A stretch of DNA of 64,000 nucleotides from Comamonas sp. (GCF_009360615.1 NZ_SPEY01000051.1:95816-159815); one strand, 5' to 3'. Shown: positions 7,481 to 16,014, counted from the stretch's first letter. The notes: generated from the letters alone by a model not told the origin. Program-made: numbers and translations.

Positions 7481-7789
7481 ATGGACACACAAAAATGTAA
7501 GACAACAGCTGATTGGCACCCTGCCGATGTGAAGGCTGCACTCGAAAAGAGAGGTGTAAGCCTTCGCCAACTCGCTCACGCACATGGCTACTCACACTTT
7601 CAGCGTGTCTTGACCACCCATTGGTGGGCTGCCGAACAGATCGTGGCGGCTGCACTGGAACTACAGCCCGCAGAGATTTGGCCTACCCGCTATGCGGTGC
7701 CACGTACCCGAGCGCAGTCACGCACGGTGAAGATCGAAGTGACTCGCAAGGGCAACATCCGCAAACTCAGCCAGGAGCGTCGCCCATGA
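7481..7789 (+). CDS. Ner/Nlp-like winged helix DNA-binding regulator
   Basis: 102 residues from ATG at 7481 (MDTQKCKTTADWHPADVKAALEKRG...). The DWHPADVKAALEKRGVSLRQLA segment and the later QIVAAALELQPAEIWPTRY are hallmarks of Mu Ner and the Nlp/SfsB family, which turn down early transcription at the switch. Family length is usually about 75-95, so this has a short basic C-terminal extension. Upstream starts at 7442 and 7469 lie within the predicted promoter. No Shine-Dalgarno is visible before 7481. The stop overlaps the transposase start (ATGA at 7786-7789). Confidence 0.85.
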   Translation: MDTQKCKTTADWHPADVKAALEKRGVSLRQLAHAHGYSHFQRVLTTHWWAAEQIVAAALELQPAEIWPTRYAVPRTRAQSRTVKIEVTRKGNIRKLSQERRP

Positions 7790-9966
7790 CTTGGCTCACT
7801 GCCCGAGAAATCGCGGGCCTGCCTTGCTTCGTCATGACTGAACGTGCAGTGCGTGACAAGCTCGCCCGCTTGAACGTCCCTTCTCGCCCACGCCTTGGGC
7901 GCACAGGTGGCGGCGGTCTGGAATATGACTGCAGCGCCCTGCCGGAAGAGACCCGCGCAGCGATCTCAGCAGAAGCAATTCACGCTGCAGGTTCCAAAGC
8001 CCTAGCCGTTGTCGACACCCCTGCAGTGCGCAGCTTTCTGCCAGTCGCCGCGCCTGTAGCCCCTGCCGCCCACATCCCCAGCCAGGCAGAAAAGGACCTC
8101 GCAGATGCTCGCATTCGTCTGGTTCACCTGGTGCAGGATCTGATACCGATGCATGGCCTGCGCGGTGCTTGCACCTTGCTGGCGGCTCGCATCGTCACCG
8201 GAGAAGCAGGCGAAGAGATCCGCAAGGTTGCCCGTCAGGCCAACCAACGCGCACGCGGCAATGAAGTCAGCGCCCGCTCATTGGAGCGCTGGTTTGGCAT
8301 GCACCGCGACGGCGGCTGGACTGCATTGCTGCCCACTGCGCCTCAACCCAAAGCACCGGAGGTCGCTGATGACGTGGCTGCTGTGCTGGGTCTATTTCAT
8401 AGCCGGGACCACCGCTTTCGCAAGCTCAGCGGCGCAGCCAAAGAAGTCACCCGCATGCTGGGCCGCGACTTTGACGAGTGGCGCAGCCTCTATCACCGCG
8501 CCCGCCGCGTTCTTGACAAGCTCGGCCAGTCTGCAGAAGCCAGTGTGGCCCTGATCAAGTCCCGCCATACCGGCGCGCAGCGCGATGCCAAGCTGCCATT
8601 CATGCGCCGCGATGCCAGCGCGATGGATTTTGGCGATGTGTTCGTGATTGATGGCCACACCTTTAAAGCCAAGGTTCGCCATCCCGATCATGGAGCGCCA
8701 TTTGCCCCTGAGCTGACCGTAGTGCTGGATGTGTCCACTCGTCTGATCGTGGGATGGTCCGTCAATCTTTCAGAGAACGTGATTGCAGTGGGCGATGCCC
8801 TACGCCACGCAGTGGGTCAATACGGCATCCCTGCAATCCTCTACGGCGACAACGGTGCTGGCGAGACCGCGAAAACGATGGATTGCCCAATTGATGGCAT
8901 CTGCGCCCGCCTTGGCATTGACCACCGCCTGGGCCTGCCTGGCAAGCCCCAGGGCCACGGGATTATTGAGCGCAGCTGGCAGACCCATGCCATCAATGCT
9001 GCGCGCAGGTTTGGCAGCTACCAGGGTGGCGATGTGGACGCGGGCACCTTCCGCAAGGTCGCTGCATCGCTTGCAAAGGAACAGCGCGCCATCAAGCGCT
9101 CGGAGCAGACCGGCGAAATCATTCAACTGACCCCGAAGGCACCGACCTGGAAGCAGTTTGTGGATGGCATCGAAGTGATGGTCCACGAATACAACACACA
9201 GCACCGTCATCGGGGCTTACCAAAGCGTTCTGACGGTAAGCACATGACGCCAATGGAAGTGTTCGAAGCTCGTGTTGATCCGTCCACGCTGGTCATGCTC
9301 AACGCCATGGAGCTGCGCACGCTGTTCATGCCTGGCGTGATTCGCACCGCCAAGCGCGGCCAAGTGCAGTTCTTCAATCAGCTCTATCAAGCCCCTGATC
9401 TGATGCGCCGCGATATCGATGGCCGCGAGGTCAGCGTGCGCTACGACATTCACAACCCGAACTATGTGCTGATTTACACGCTGGGCGGTGAGTTCGTCTG
9501 CGAGGCCCAGTGGGATGCCAACCGCATCGACTACTTCCCCAAGCCGGTCATTCAGATGGCTCGCGAAAAGCGCGTGGCCCAGGCCGTCAAGCGCCGCGAG
9601 CTGCAGATCGACACCGCACTGCGCGAGCTGGGTCCAACTGTGGACACCACACCCCTTTCCCTGCCGGAGCCAAGCACCCCATTCGTGACGGTGCCCTCCT
9701 TCGTGGAGACACCTGTCTCCGCCATCAACTCTCCCTCCACGGAAGTGGCTGCGCAAGCAGCTGCAGGCAGGCCTTTCTTTGACACCCCAAGCGACCGCTA
9801 CGAGTGGCTGATGCGTAACCAGGAGGAATGGACGGAGGCCGACAGCAAATGGCTGCGCACTTACACGGCTTCAGACAGCTATGCCGATCTGCGCGACTAC
9901 TACGAGGGACGGGGTCTGGGGTGGAAGAACGAGGGGGAAGCCCTCGGTTTTAAGAGTGCTCTGTGA
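7786..9966 (+). CDS. Transposase A (DDE recombinase of a Mu/BcepMu-type phage)
   Basis: 726 residues from the ATG at 7786, which overlaps the Ner stop; the open frame extends further upstream but that part is out of frame with Ner and has no start context. The catalytic triad is visible: D289 in VFVIDGHTF, D355 in LYGDNGAGE and E395 in GHGIIERSW. N-terminal residues 1-60 (MTWLTAREIAGLPC...) form the first DNA-binding domain, with a Mu-type C-terminal beta-barrel after about residue 500. It joins phage ends to target DNA in replicative transposition with the adjacent ATPase B. Confidence 0.95.
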   Translation: MTWLTAREIAGLPCFVMTERAVRDKLARLNVPSRPRLGRTGGGGLEYDCSALPEETRAAISAEAIHAAGSKALAVVDTPAVRSFLPVAAPVAPAAHIPSQAEKDLADARIRLVHLVQDLIPMHGLRGACTLLAARIVTGEAGEEIRKVARQANQRARGNEVSARSLERWFGMHRDGGWTALLPTAPQPKAPEVADDVAAVLGLFHSRDHRFRKLSGAAKEVTRMLGRDFDEWRSLYHRARRVLDKLGQSAEASVALIKSRHTGAQRDAKLPFMRRDASAMDFGDVFVIDGHTFKAKVRHPDHGAPFAPELTVVLDVSTRLIVGWSVNLSENVIAVGDALRHAVGQYGIPAILYGDNGAGETAKTMDCPIDGICARLGIDHRLGLPGKPQGHGIIERSWQTHAINAARRFGSYQGGDVDAGTFRKVAASLAKEQRAIKRSEQTGEIIQLTPKAPTWKQFVDGIEVMVHEYNTQHRHRGLPKRSDGKHMTPMEVFEARVDPSTLVMLNAMELRTLFMPGVIRTAKRGQVQFFNQLYQAPDLMRRDIDGREVSVRYDIHNPNYVLIYTLGGEFVCEAQWDANRIDYFPKPVIQMAREKRVAQAVKRRELQIDTALRELGPTVDTTPLSLPEPSTPFVTVPSFVETPVSAINSPSTEVAAQAAAGRPFFDTPSDRYEWLMRNQEEWTEADSKWLRTYTASDSYADLRDYYEGRGLGWKNEGEALGFKSAL

Positions 9967-10772
9967 CGGGTGCCACCGCCACAGAGCGTGCCAGAGATTT
10001 TTTTAAGAAATACGAGCAGGAGAACTGTACTGTGAAACGAGGCTTTGTCAAAACTGAAAACTTCAAGCGCTTGTCCGAAGCCCAGAAGCTGGTTGAAAAG
10101 CGTGGTGCCCGCGAGGCTGGCCTGGTGCTGATCCAAGGCCACTACGGCATTGGCAAATCTGAACTGACTGAGCGCTGGGCCGCTGATAGTGGTTGGGTCT
10201 TTGTGCGTGCCCAGAGCACCTGGACCAAACGCGCCATGCTGGATGTGCTCGCTGAAAAGATGGGGCTGGCCAAGACTGGTCGTAATCAGGAGGTGCAGGC
10301 TCGCATCATCGGCAAGCTGGCCGTCGAGATGGTCCCCATGATCATTGATGAGGCCGACTTCCTGGTGGGCTCCACTGCCAGCCTGCTTGAAGTCATCCGT
10401 GACATCACCGACCTGACCGGAACCATGTGCTTTCTGGTTGGTATGGAGCACTTCCCCATGAAGGTGGCGCGCTTCGGCCACATCGCCAGCCGGGTGGCCA
10501 AGGTGGTCGAGCTGCAGCCCATCTCCCTGGAGGACGTCAAGGCCACGGTCGCGGCCAAGGCTGAAGTTCGGATTGCAGACGATGTGCTGCCCGAGATGCT
10601 GCGCCAGGCAGAAGGCCGCATGCGTCTGCTGCTCAATGCCATCGCCAATATCGAAGCCTGGGCGGATGCGAACGGCTGGGACGAGGTCACCTTGGACCTC
10701 ATCAAAGGCCGCCCCCTGTGCCCTGAGTTCACAGGCAAGCCTTTGGGTCGCAACCGTGGAGCCACGAAATGA
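9963..10772 (+). CDS. Transposition ATPase B (AAA+ target-selection protein, MuB-like)
   Basis: 269 residues from a GTG at 9963 that overlaps the transposase stop (GTGA). Walker A is GHYGIGKS (59-66) and Walker B PMIIDEAD (125-132), followed by a sensor-like Arg in HIASRVAKV. MuB-type ATPases coat target DNA, activate MuA and confer target immunity. The length is within the family range. Coupling by 4-base overlap continues into the next gene. Confidence 0.93.
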   Translation: MTGATATERARDFFKKYEQENCTVKRGFVKTENFKRLSEAQKLVEKRGAREAGLVLIQGHYGIGKSELTERWAADSGWVFVRAQSTWTKRAMLDVLAEKMGLAKTGRNQEVQARIIGKLAVEMVPMIIDEADFLVGSTASLLEVIRDITDLTGTMCFLVGMEHFPMKVARFGHIASRVAKVVELQPISLEDVKATVAAKAEVRIADDVLPEMLRQAEGRMRLLLNAIANIEAWADANGWDEVTLDLIKGRPLCPEFTGKPLGRNRGATK

Positions 10773-11392
10773 AGCCCGCAGGTTGGTTCATCCCCGTGGC
10801 CATGATTGGTCTTGCACGTCAAATGGGTCGCAAGCCACAGCCATTCACATCGTCCGATCTGTTCGGCTGGTTGCCTGAGCTGGGCTCTTCCAAGACCGCC
10901 CGCCTGGCCTGCACCATGCTCAAACAGCGCGGCGTTTTGACACAGGCTCCGCATGCTGTTCCTGATGGATACCGCCGTCCTACCAATCCGCAGACTTGGC
11001 AGCTCACAGAGAACGGATTGGAAATTTGCCGAGCTACACAGCAAGCAGCTGCACGCAAAGCCAACGCTGAGACCTTGGTTGCGCACAACCGCCGCCAGCC
11101 TAAAGGCCACACGCTGCGCTACCGCCTTTGGTCGCTGTTTCGGATTCGCACAGCCCTGACCTCTGCCGATGCGGTCTCCGTCCTAGCCGATGCAGGCGAA
11201 GACACGACCACGCTGCAGACCCGCATCAGCCGCCATCTGCGTGAATGGAACGCCGCGTATCCCGATGCGGTGCAGATCAGTGCCAAGCGCATCGACGGCC
11301 ACTTGCGCTACGTTTTGTGCGTGGATCTCGGCCCAACGCCTCCTGCCATCGGCTCTGCTCAAGCAGCTGCCAAGACGGAGGGCAAGGCATGA
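10769..11392 (+). CDS. Early phage protein with two winged-helix-like segments
   Basis: 207 residues. Two segments look like winged helix-turn-helix units: about residues 24-62 (FTSSDLFGWLPELGSSKTARLACTML in part) and about 125-170 (ALTSADAVSVLADAG...). Basic overall. It follows B with a 4-base overlap and couples to the next gene by ATGA. No named family recognised. The position matches the unknown early genes after B in BcepMu-like phages; a DNA-binding accessory role is inference. Confidence 0.7.
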   Translation: MKPAGWFIPVAMIGLARQMGRKPQPFTSSDLFGWLPELGSSKTARLACTMLKQRGVLTQAPHAVPDGYRRPTNPQTWQLTENGLEICRATQQAAARKANAETLVAHNRRQPKGHTLRYRLWSLFRIRTALTSADAVSVLADAGEDTTTLQTRISRHLREWNAAYPDAVQISAKRIDGHLRYVLCVDLGPTPPAIGSAQAAAKTEGKA

Positions 11393-11850
11393 ACTTGGCA
11401 TATCAGTCAGAGCCTTGGTTTGCCATGCTGAGCAACCGCGTTCAGCAGCCAGGGGCAGTGCGTGCCCAGGTCGCCAGACAGCTCGGCATCAGCGCTGCTG
11501 CATTGAGTCAGGTACTCAATGGCAGCGGCTGCTATGGAGATGGCACGGCAAAGACAGACCGCATCGCTGACAAGGTGGTCCACACCTTTGGCCGCTACTC
11601 CTGCCCGCACCTCACAGCGGAGTCCGGTGGTGATGACCAGGTCATCACCGCTGAGCAATGCCGATCCTATGCACACCGCGAGGCTCCGACATCCAGCCCA
11701 CGCGAGATGCAGCACTGGCAGGCCTGCCGTCAATGCAAGCACCGAGATGCCAGCGCACCGCCTGTTGCCCGCCCTTTAAAGACCCGAGGCAGTCGCAAGG
11801 TCATCCCCATCAGCACAGCTCAGGAGGGCAGCAATGCATCACCTCTGTAA
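11389..11850 (+). CDS. Early phage protein with helix-turn-helix and a Cys motif
   Basis: 153 residues from ATG at 11389, overlapping the previous stop. Residues about 24-48 (VRAQVARQLGISAAALSQVLNG) form a clear helix-turn-helix of the Cro/LacI type. The C-terminal half contains ACRQCKHRD, a CxxC with flanking His and Cys that could bind zinc. It is probably a small transcription factor or DNA-binding accessory of the early operon. Its end overlaps the next frame by 17 bases. Confidence 0.65.
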   Translation: MNLAYQSEPWFAMLSNRVQQPGAVRAQVARQLGISAAALSQVLNGSGCYGDGTAKTDRIADKVVHTFGRYSCPHLTAESGGDDQVITAEQCRSYAHREAPTSSPREMQHWQACRQCKHRDASAPPVARPLKTRGSRKVIPISTAQEGSNASPL

Positions 11851-12079
11851 AGACGGCCAGCTGCCGCTGGTGATCAACCTGGCACTGCCTATGTCCGAAG
11901 CCGACTACCAACGCCCACCTCTGGGCTGGATCAAGCGCCGCGCCAAACGCCTGATGCGGGCCTACCAGGTCGACCGTCGCTACGCCATCGCTTGCGCCGC
12001 CGACGACTACTCCGATTTCACCCTCATGCACCGCGAGCGTCTCTCTCAACTACTTAAAGGAGAACACCTTCATGCCTAA
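11834..12079 (+). CDS. Small basic early protein, unknown
   Basis: 81 residues, rich in Arg, Tyr and Met (RRAKRLMRAYQVDRRYAIACAADDYSDF). It begins inside the end of the previous gene and its stop overlaps the next start. No family or membrane segment is seen. Retained because it fills the coupled operon and keeps the operon's codon pattern. Confidence 0.55.
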   Translation: MHHLCKDGQLPLVINLALPMSEADYQRPPLGWIKRRAKRLMRAYQVDRRYAIACAADDYSDFTLMHRERLSQLLKGEHLHA

Positions 12080-12260
12080 GTCTTCAAAGACTCAAAAGCC
12101 CCAGCTGCCCAGCTGGACCATTGAACACGCAGGCAATGCGCCCATGAGCCGCCGCGAGAAGGTTGCCGTGGTGCTGTTCTTCTTCGTGATGCTCATGGCC
12201 CTGAGCTTCCTGATTGCCTCCATCACTGGATATGTCGAGATGCGTGGGGTGTTCGCATGA
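12072..12260 (+). CDS. Small single-helix membrane protein of the early operon
   Basis: 62 residues with a basic N-terminus and one strongly hydrophobic helix (about residues 32-52, VAVVLFFFVMLMALSFLIASI). A Shine-Dalgarno-like AAAGGAG lies just upstream at 12056-12062. Its stop overlaps the next start (ATGA). Function unknown; early membrane proteins of phages are often superinfection-exclusion or host-modulating factors, which is only a suggestion. Confidence 0.65.
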   Translation: MPKSSKTQKPQLPSWTIEHAGNAPMSRREKVAVVLFFFVMLMALSFLIASITGYVEMRGVFA

Positions 12261-12526
12261 ACATGCCTAGCGACGAGATCTTCATTCAGGTTCAAGAGCT
12301 GTCCAACAAGTTGCTGCAGGTGCTTGGCAATGCCGAAACCGGAATTGCCCTCAACGCCTTGATGACCGCCTACCTCAACGCCGCCAAGCAACGTGGCTGC
12401 CTGGATCAGGTTGCGAGGGCCTGCAATGCCATGGCGAGCGCTGCAGACATGCTGCAGGCCGAGATCAGGAACCAATCCGCGCAAATGCCCGAAGCGGATG
12501 CGCTGCCCCCTTCATATCTGCACTAG
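12257..12526 (+). CDS. Hypothetical early phage protein
   Basis: 89 residues, predicted soluble and helical (MNMPSDEIFIQVQELSNKLLQVLGNAE...). An alternative ATG two codons in (MPSD) is equally plausible. No conserved motif recognised. Coupled to the membrane protein upstream by a 4-base overlap. Confidence 0.6.
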   Translation: MNMPSDEIFIQVQELSNKLLQVLGNAETGIALNALMTAYLNAAKQRGCLDQVARACNAMASAADMLQAEIRNQSAQMPEADALPPSYLH

Positions 12527-12535
12527 GAGCCTGCA

Positions 12536-12946
12536 ATGCGCCATCAATCCACCTTGATCGCGGAGTCCAAAGCCATTGTCGATTACCTGCGCAAATTCGG
12601 CCCTACCAACCGTACCGAGCTGAATTCTGCAATGAAGGGACAGACGGCCAATGAGATCACCAAGCGTCTCAACAACCTGAGCATCGCTGGATGGGTTCGC
12701 TTCTCGCCCAATTTCCGTACCTGGGAGATCAGCCCCTCCGCCCATGACATGTTCCCTGGCACCCGCGCATCGCACAAGAAGGCTGCGCAGCAACACCCAG
12801 CGATCAAGCAAGCCGAGCCAGTTGAGCTGGTTCCACCCCGCACCTTCAATTTCCACGGCACCAACTATGTGCCGCCCGCATTCACCCCTGCTCGCCAGGG
12901 TGCACTGGACTTCGGCCAGATCCCCAGTCGTGGCCAGCGCTGCTGA
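12536..12946 (+). CDS. Winged-helix DNA-binding early protein
   Basis: 136 residues. The N-terminal 65 read as a winged helix: IVDYLRKFGPTNRTELNSAMKG, NEITKRLNNLSIAGWVRF, then a short beta wing. The C-terminal part is Pro-rich and disordered (QHPAIKQAEPVELVPPRTF) and ends GRGQRC-like. Nine bases follow the previous stop, with a GGAG ribosome site. Likely a regulator or accessory DNA-binding protein of the phage; not a named family. Confidence 0.65.
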   Translation: MRHQSTLIAESKAIVDYLRKFGPTNRTELNSAMKGQTANEITKRLNNLSIAGWVRFSPNFRTWEISPSAHDMFPGTRASHKKAAQQHPAIKQAEPVELVPPRTFNFHGTNYVPPAFTPARQGALDFGQIPSRGQRC

Positions 12947-12984
12947 TCCACGCAACCTTTAACCACCACAAAAACGGAATGACC

Positions 12985-13599
12985 ATGTCTGAAAAAACTC
13001 CTGATGGATATATGAAAAACGCCCTTGGCCATCTGGTGCCCCGCGCCAATGTGCGCGAGCAAGACCTGATGCGTGATGAGGTCGCACGCAACTTGGCAAC
13101 CCAAGCTTCGGCGCTGAATCAAGCGTTGTCTGAGTTCAAGAAGAAGGCCCTGGGCGATATGGCCGACCTGATCAAGATTGCTGGCGAGCGCTATGAAGTG
13201 ACCTTGGGCGGCAAGAAGGGCAATGTGTCCATCAGCAGCTATGACGGCAAGTACAAGGTGCAGCGTTCGGTAGCCGACCGCATTCAGTTCACGGAGGAGA
13301 TCGAAGCGGCCAAAGCCTTGATCAACCAGTGCATTGCGCGTTGGAGCGAGGGAGCCAACGACAACATCCGCGCCATCGTAGACCGCGCCTTCAGCAAGGA
13401 CACGAAGGGCCAGATCAAGACCTCGGCTGTGCTTGACTTGATGCGCCTGGAGATTGACGACGCCGAATGGAAGCGCGCCATGGAAGCCATCCGCGACAGC
13501 ATCCAGACCACCGGCACCGCAATCTATGTGCGTGTGTACGAGCGTATTGGTGACTCGGACCAGTACAAGGCCATTCCATTGGACCTGGCGGCTGTATGA
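12985..13599 (+). CDS. DUF3164 family phage protein
   Basis: 204 residues from ATG at 12985 (MSEKTPDGYMKNALGHLVP...); an ATG two codons earlier at 12979 is possible. The opening 'DGYMKNALGHLVP' and the central KKGNVSISSYDGKYKVQRS are typical of DUF3164, a family nearly confined to the early regions of Mu-like phages. Function is unknown; the helical C-terminus ends in SIQTTGTAIYVRVYER. Overlaps the next start by 4 bases. Confidence 0.85.
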   Translation: MSEKTPDGYMKNALGHLVPRANVREQDLMRDEVARNLATQASALNQALSEFKKKALGDMADLIKIAGERYEVTLGGKKGNVSISSYDGKYKVQRSVADRIQFTEEIEAAKALINQCIARWSEGANDNIRAIVDRAFSKDTKGQIKTSAVLDLMRLEIDDAEWKRAMEAIRDSIQTTGTAIYVRVYERIGDSDQYKAIPLDLAAV

Positions 13600-13823
13600 G
13601 CACGACCCGCACCGCAACCACCACTGACGTCGCGCACTCGGTCTGCACTTGCGATGGTGCAGAAGGCCTGCCCATTGTCCAGACGGCCAAGATCGTGGAC
13701 TTCACCTTGCGCACGGTCATTGGGCTGAACTGCCTGGGCGGCAATGTTCTGAATATCGACTTGGGGAATGGTCATGTCTTGAGCTGCAGCGTCAAGCAGG
13801 CCATCGGCCCCACGGACGTTTAA
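13596..13823 (+). CDS. Hypothetical early phage protein
   Basis: 75 residues (MSTTRTATTTDVAHSVCTCDG...). It has a CTC pair near the N-terminus and a beta-rich remainder (GGNVLNIDLGNGHVLSCSVKQ). Translationally coupled to DUF3164. No family recognised. Confidence 0.6.
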   Translation: MSTTRTATTTDVAHSVCTCDGAEGLPIVQTAKIVDFTLRTVIGLNCLGGNVLNIDLGNGHVLSCSVKQAIGPTDV

Positions 13824-13833
13824 AGGAGTGGTC

Positions 13834-14088
13834 ATGCCAATTGCCCCCACACAACGCCGCCCCGCGCAACTGCAGGTCAACACCGCAGGAGCCTGGAAAA
13901 CCGTCGTCACGTTTGATGCCAGCGATGACGTTGATGCAACCAAGGTGCAAGAAGCCGTAGCGGCTCTCCACCAGGTGGACCAGAAGCCCAACTGGCGCAT
14001 CACGACCGCCGCCAGCTATCCCGTGCCTCTTCGCCATCTTGGTCGAAACACCTACGGTCTCTGGATCGACACCAAGGAGCCCCAATGA
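13834..14088 (+). CDS. Hypothetical early phage protein
   Basis: 84 residues from ATG at 13834 (MPIAPTQRRPAQLQVNT...), placed 5 bases after a good AAGGAG at 13823-13828; the GTG at 13828 is part of that site and is rejected. The sequence looks like a small beta-sheet domain (GAWKTVVTFDASDDVDATKVQEAVAAL in part). The stop overlaps the DUF2786 start. No family recognised. Confidence 0.6.
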   Translation: MPIAPTQRRPAQLQVNTAGAWKTVVTFDASDDVDATKVQEAVAALHQVDQKPNWRITTAASYPVPLRHLGRNTYGLWIDTKEPQ

Positions 14089-14786
14089 CACGCGACGAAG
14101 CGCTCAAGAAAATCAAGAAATGCTTGGCCATGAGCCGTAGCGCCAATGAGGCCGAGGCAGCGACTGCTCTGCGCCAGGCACAAAAGCTCATGGAACAGTT
14201 CAAGCTGGAGGAAACCGATATCTCGCTGCTGGATGTGGGTGAGGCCAAAGCCCGCGCCAGCAGCTCGGCTGCCAATGCCTGGGAGCTACGCCTGGTCCGT
14301 CTTGTGGCCAGCGCTTTTGGCTGCGAGCAGTTCGCCATCGTCAGCGAAGACTTCAACTCTGCAGGCAACTTCATCCGTAAGCGTGAGTGGGTGTTCGTTG
14401 GTATCAGCCATGCGCACACGATTGCCGCCTATGCCTGCGAAGTGTTGGTGCGCCAATGTGCACGCCAGCGCCAAGCTCACATTGCCAAGCAGCCCCGCAA
14501 CTGCAAGCAGGCCACCAAGACTGTGCGCGGTGATCAGTTCGCGGCGGGCTGGGTTGCTGGCGTGGAAGAGAAAGTGCGAGCTTTCGCCCAACCTGCGACA
14601 GACAAGCAACTGCTGCTCACCTACATCCAGCGTGAATACGGTGAGATGACTCAGGGCAAGGTTCGAAACACGCTGGTAGGCCGCAAGTTGAACGCCGGTC
14701 ACTTCACAGCTGGCTTTATGGCTGGGCGCGATGCCCAGCTCCAGCACGGCATTGGCGGCATACCCGCGCAGGGGTTGCTGACATGA
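14085..14786 (+). CDS. DUF2786 domain phage protein
   Basis: 233 residues. The N-terminal 40 match DUF2786 (ALKKIKKCLAMSRSANEAEAATAL, then AQKLMEQFKL), a helical module common in Mu-like phages. The C-terminal part has GDQFAAGWVAGV and HFTAGFMAGRDAQL, repeating an xFxAGxxAG pattern. The role is unknown. Overlaps both neighbours by 4 bases. Confidence 0.82.
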   Translation: MTRDEALKKIKKCLAMSRSANEAEAATALRQAQKLMEQFKLEETDISLLDVGEAKARASSSAANAWELRLVRLVASAFGCEQFAIVSEDFNSAGNFIRKREWVFVGISHAHTIAAYACEVLVRQCARQRQAHIAKQPRNCKQATKTVRGDQFAAGWVAGVEEKVRAFAQPATDKQLLLTYIQREYGEMTQGKVRNTLVGRKLNAGHFTAGFMAGRDAQLQHGIGGIPAQGLLT

Positions 14787-15055
14787 GCCGCGCCCCCGCC
14801 AAAGCCGTGCAGATGGCCTGCCTAACCATCGGCCATTACGACTATCTGCTGCCCTCTGCAAAAGCGATGAAGGTAGCCGAGCTGATGCAAGACGCTTTCG
14901 AGTGCCGCGAGCACTATGACGGTGGCACCTCCTCTGTTTACGAGGTGAAAGCCGATCAGCCAAATGTGGAATTCAAGCTGGTTCGCCCCAACCAAGTCCG
15001 CATGCCTCATGGCGAGACCGCTGCCATTCCGTCAAAACCGAGGCAACTGCGATGA
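14783..15055 (+). CDS. Hypothetical early phage protein
   Basis: 90 residues (MSRAPAKAVQMACLTIGHYDYLL...), compact alpha/beta with two Cys and a basic, probably unstructured tail. Overlaps the DUF2786 stop and the following small membrane gene by 4 bases each. No family recognised. Confidence 0.6.
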   Translation: MSRAPAKAVQMACLTIGHYDYLLPSAKAMKVAELMQDAFECREHYDGGTSSVYEVKADQPNVEFKLVRPNQVRMPHGETAAIPSKPRQLR

Positions 15056-15231
15056 AAACCATTCGTCACCACGTTGGGACCATCGTGATCGTCCTCTGGC
15101 TGCTGGGCCTGGTCGGGATCATCGATTTCCGGCTATGCGTTGGTCTGGCAGGCACTTGCTCTGCCTCGGCTACGACACCTGCAGCCGCTGCGCTCGTGAC
15201 CGCACTTCCTTCAGCGCAGGTAACGCACTGA
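15052..15231 (+). CDS. Small membrane or secreted protein of 59 residues
   Basis: The frame from ATG at 15052 (MKTIRHHVGTIVIVLWLLG...) to TGA at 15231 has a basic N-terminus, a hydrophobic helix (about residues 8-26) and an Ala/Thr-rich tail. Start and stop each overlap a neighbouring gene (ATGA, TGATG), which supports real translation. Function unknown. Confidence 0.6.
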   Translation: MKTIRHHVGTIVIVLWLLGLVGIIDFRLCVGLAGTCSASATTPAAAALVTALPSAQVTH

Positions 15232-15518
15232 TGCCTTACTACCGCACATCTTTCGGCATGGTCCACATGCGTGGCTCCAAGCTACCCGATCCCTGCGGTG
15301 CCCGCGTCCTCATCGCTGGCCACGAGCAGATCTGCATGGTGGCCAGCGACTATCTCTGCGACGGCCAAGCACCTACTGGTCAGAGCAAGACCTGCGATAC
15401 GCCTCTATGTAAGGCCCACGCCCGTCAGATTGGCCGCAATCAGCACCTCTGCCCCTCCTGCTTCCTCCAGCACCGCGATGCAGACCCGCAGCGCAGCCTG
15501 TTCACCTCACTTGTTTAA
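15231..15518 (+). CDS. Cys-rich, zinc-finger-like early protein
   Basis: 95 residues from ATG at 15231 (MPYYRTSFGMVHMRG...). The C-terminal half carries CDGQ, CDTPLCKAH and HLCPSC with a further His, which could form one or two zinc-binding knuckles. The ATG overlaps the stop of the small membrane gene. Several Mu-like phages have a small Cys-rich gene next to gemA; function unknown. Confidence 0.65.
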   Translation: MPYYRTSFGMVHMRGSKLPDPCGARVLIAGHEQICMVASDYLCDGQAPTGQSKTCDTPLCKAHARQIGRNQHLCPSCFLQHRDADPQRSLFTSLV

Positions 15519-15523
15519 ATGCC

Positions 15524-15991
15524 ATGACTCAATACGGTCCGCGCCGCTTTACAGCTCATTCCAGCCCCACCCAAGAGGCCGCCCTGCGCCGTCGCGAGCT
15601 GGGTCATATCCACCAGGGCCGCTCCGCTCTCGGCTGGAGCGAGGATGACTACCGCTTCCATCTTCAGAACCTGACAGGCAAATCCAGCTCCGCTGACCTC
15701 GACGCTGCAGGCCGTGGCAAGGTGCTGGCCCACATGTCCACCTTGGGCTTTAAACCGAAAGCCACCTTTAAACCCTTTGGTCAACCCGAGAAGATCAAGT
15801 GGCTCTGGAAAAAGCTCGACCAGGCAGGAGGCCTGCGAGATAGCGGCGATGCCGCACTGCTCGCTTTCGTGGCCCGGACAACCGGCACCAGCTTCTCTGA
15901 TCTGAAATTCCTCCCTACCGCCATGGCATCCAAGGTCATCGAAGCCCTGAAGTCCATGCTGGACCGCGCCAAAGCAACCCTGCGCCAATAG
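15524..15991 (+). CDS. gemA: GemA/Gp16 family regulatory protein (DUF1018)
   Basis: 155 residues. The RRRELGHIHQGRSALGWSEDDYR opening and the later KIKWLWKKLDQAG segment are characteristic of the phage Gp16/GemA family, which in Mu affects host gene expression and DNA supercoiling. It sits directly before mor, as in Mu-type early operons. Length is normal. Confidence 0.85.
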   Translation: MTQYGPRRFTAHSSPTQEAALRRRELGHIHQGRSALGWSEDDYRFHLQNLTGKSSSADLDAAGRGKVLAHMSTLGFKPKATFKPFGQPEKIKWLWKKLDQAGGLRDSGDAALLAFVARTTGTSFSDLKFLPTAMASKVIEALKSMLDRAKATLRQ

Positions 15992-16014
15992 CCTCAACAC
16001 CGGAGTTCCTTTAC

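Noticed and set aside
7513..7785. Extension of the transposase frame upstream of 7786
   Set aside because: Overlaps the Ner-like gene in another frame and has no family similarity; the ATG overlapping the Ner stop is the sensible start.
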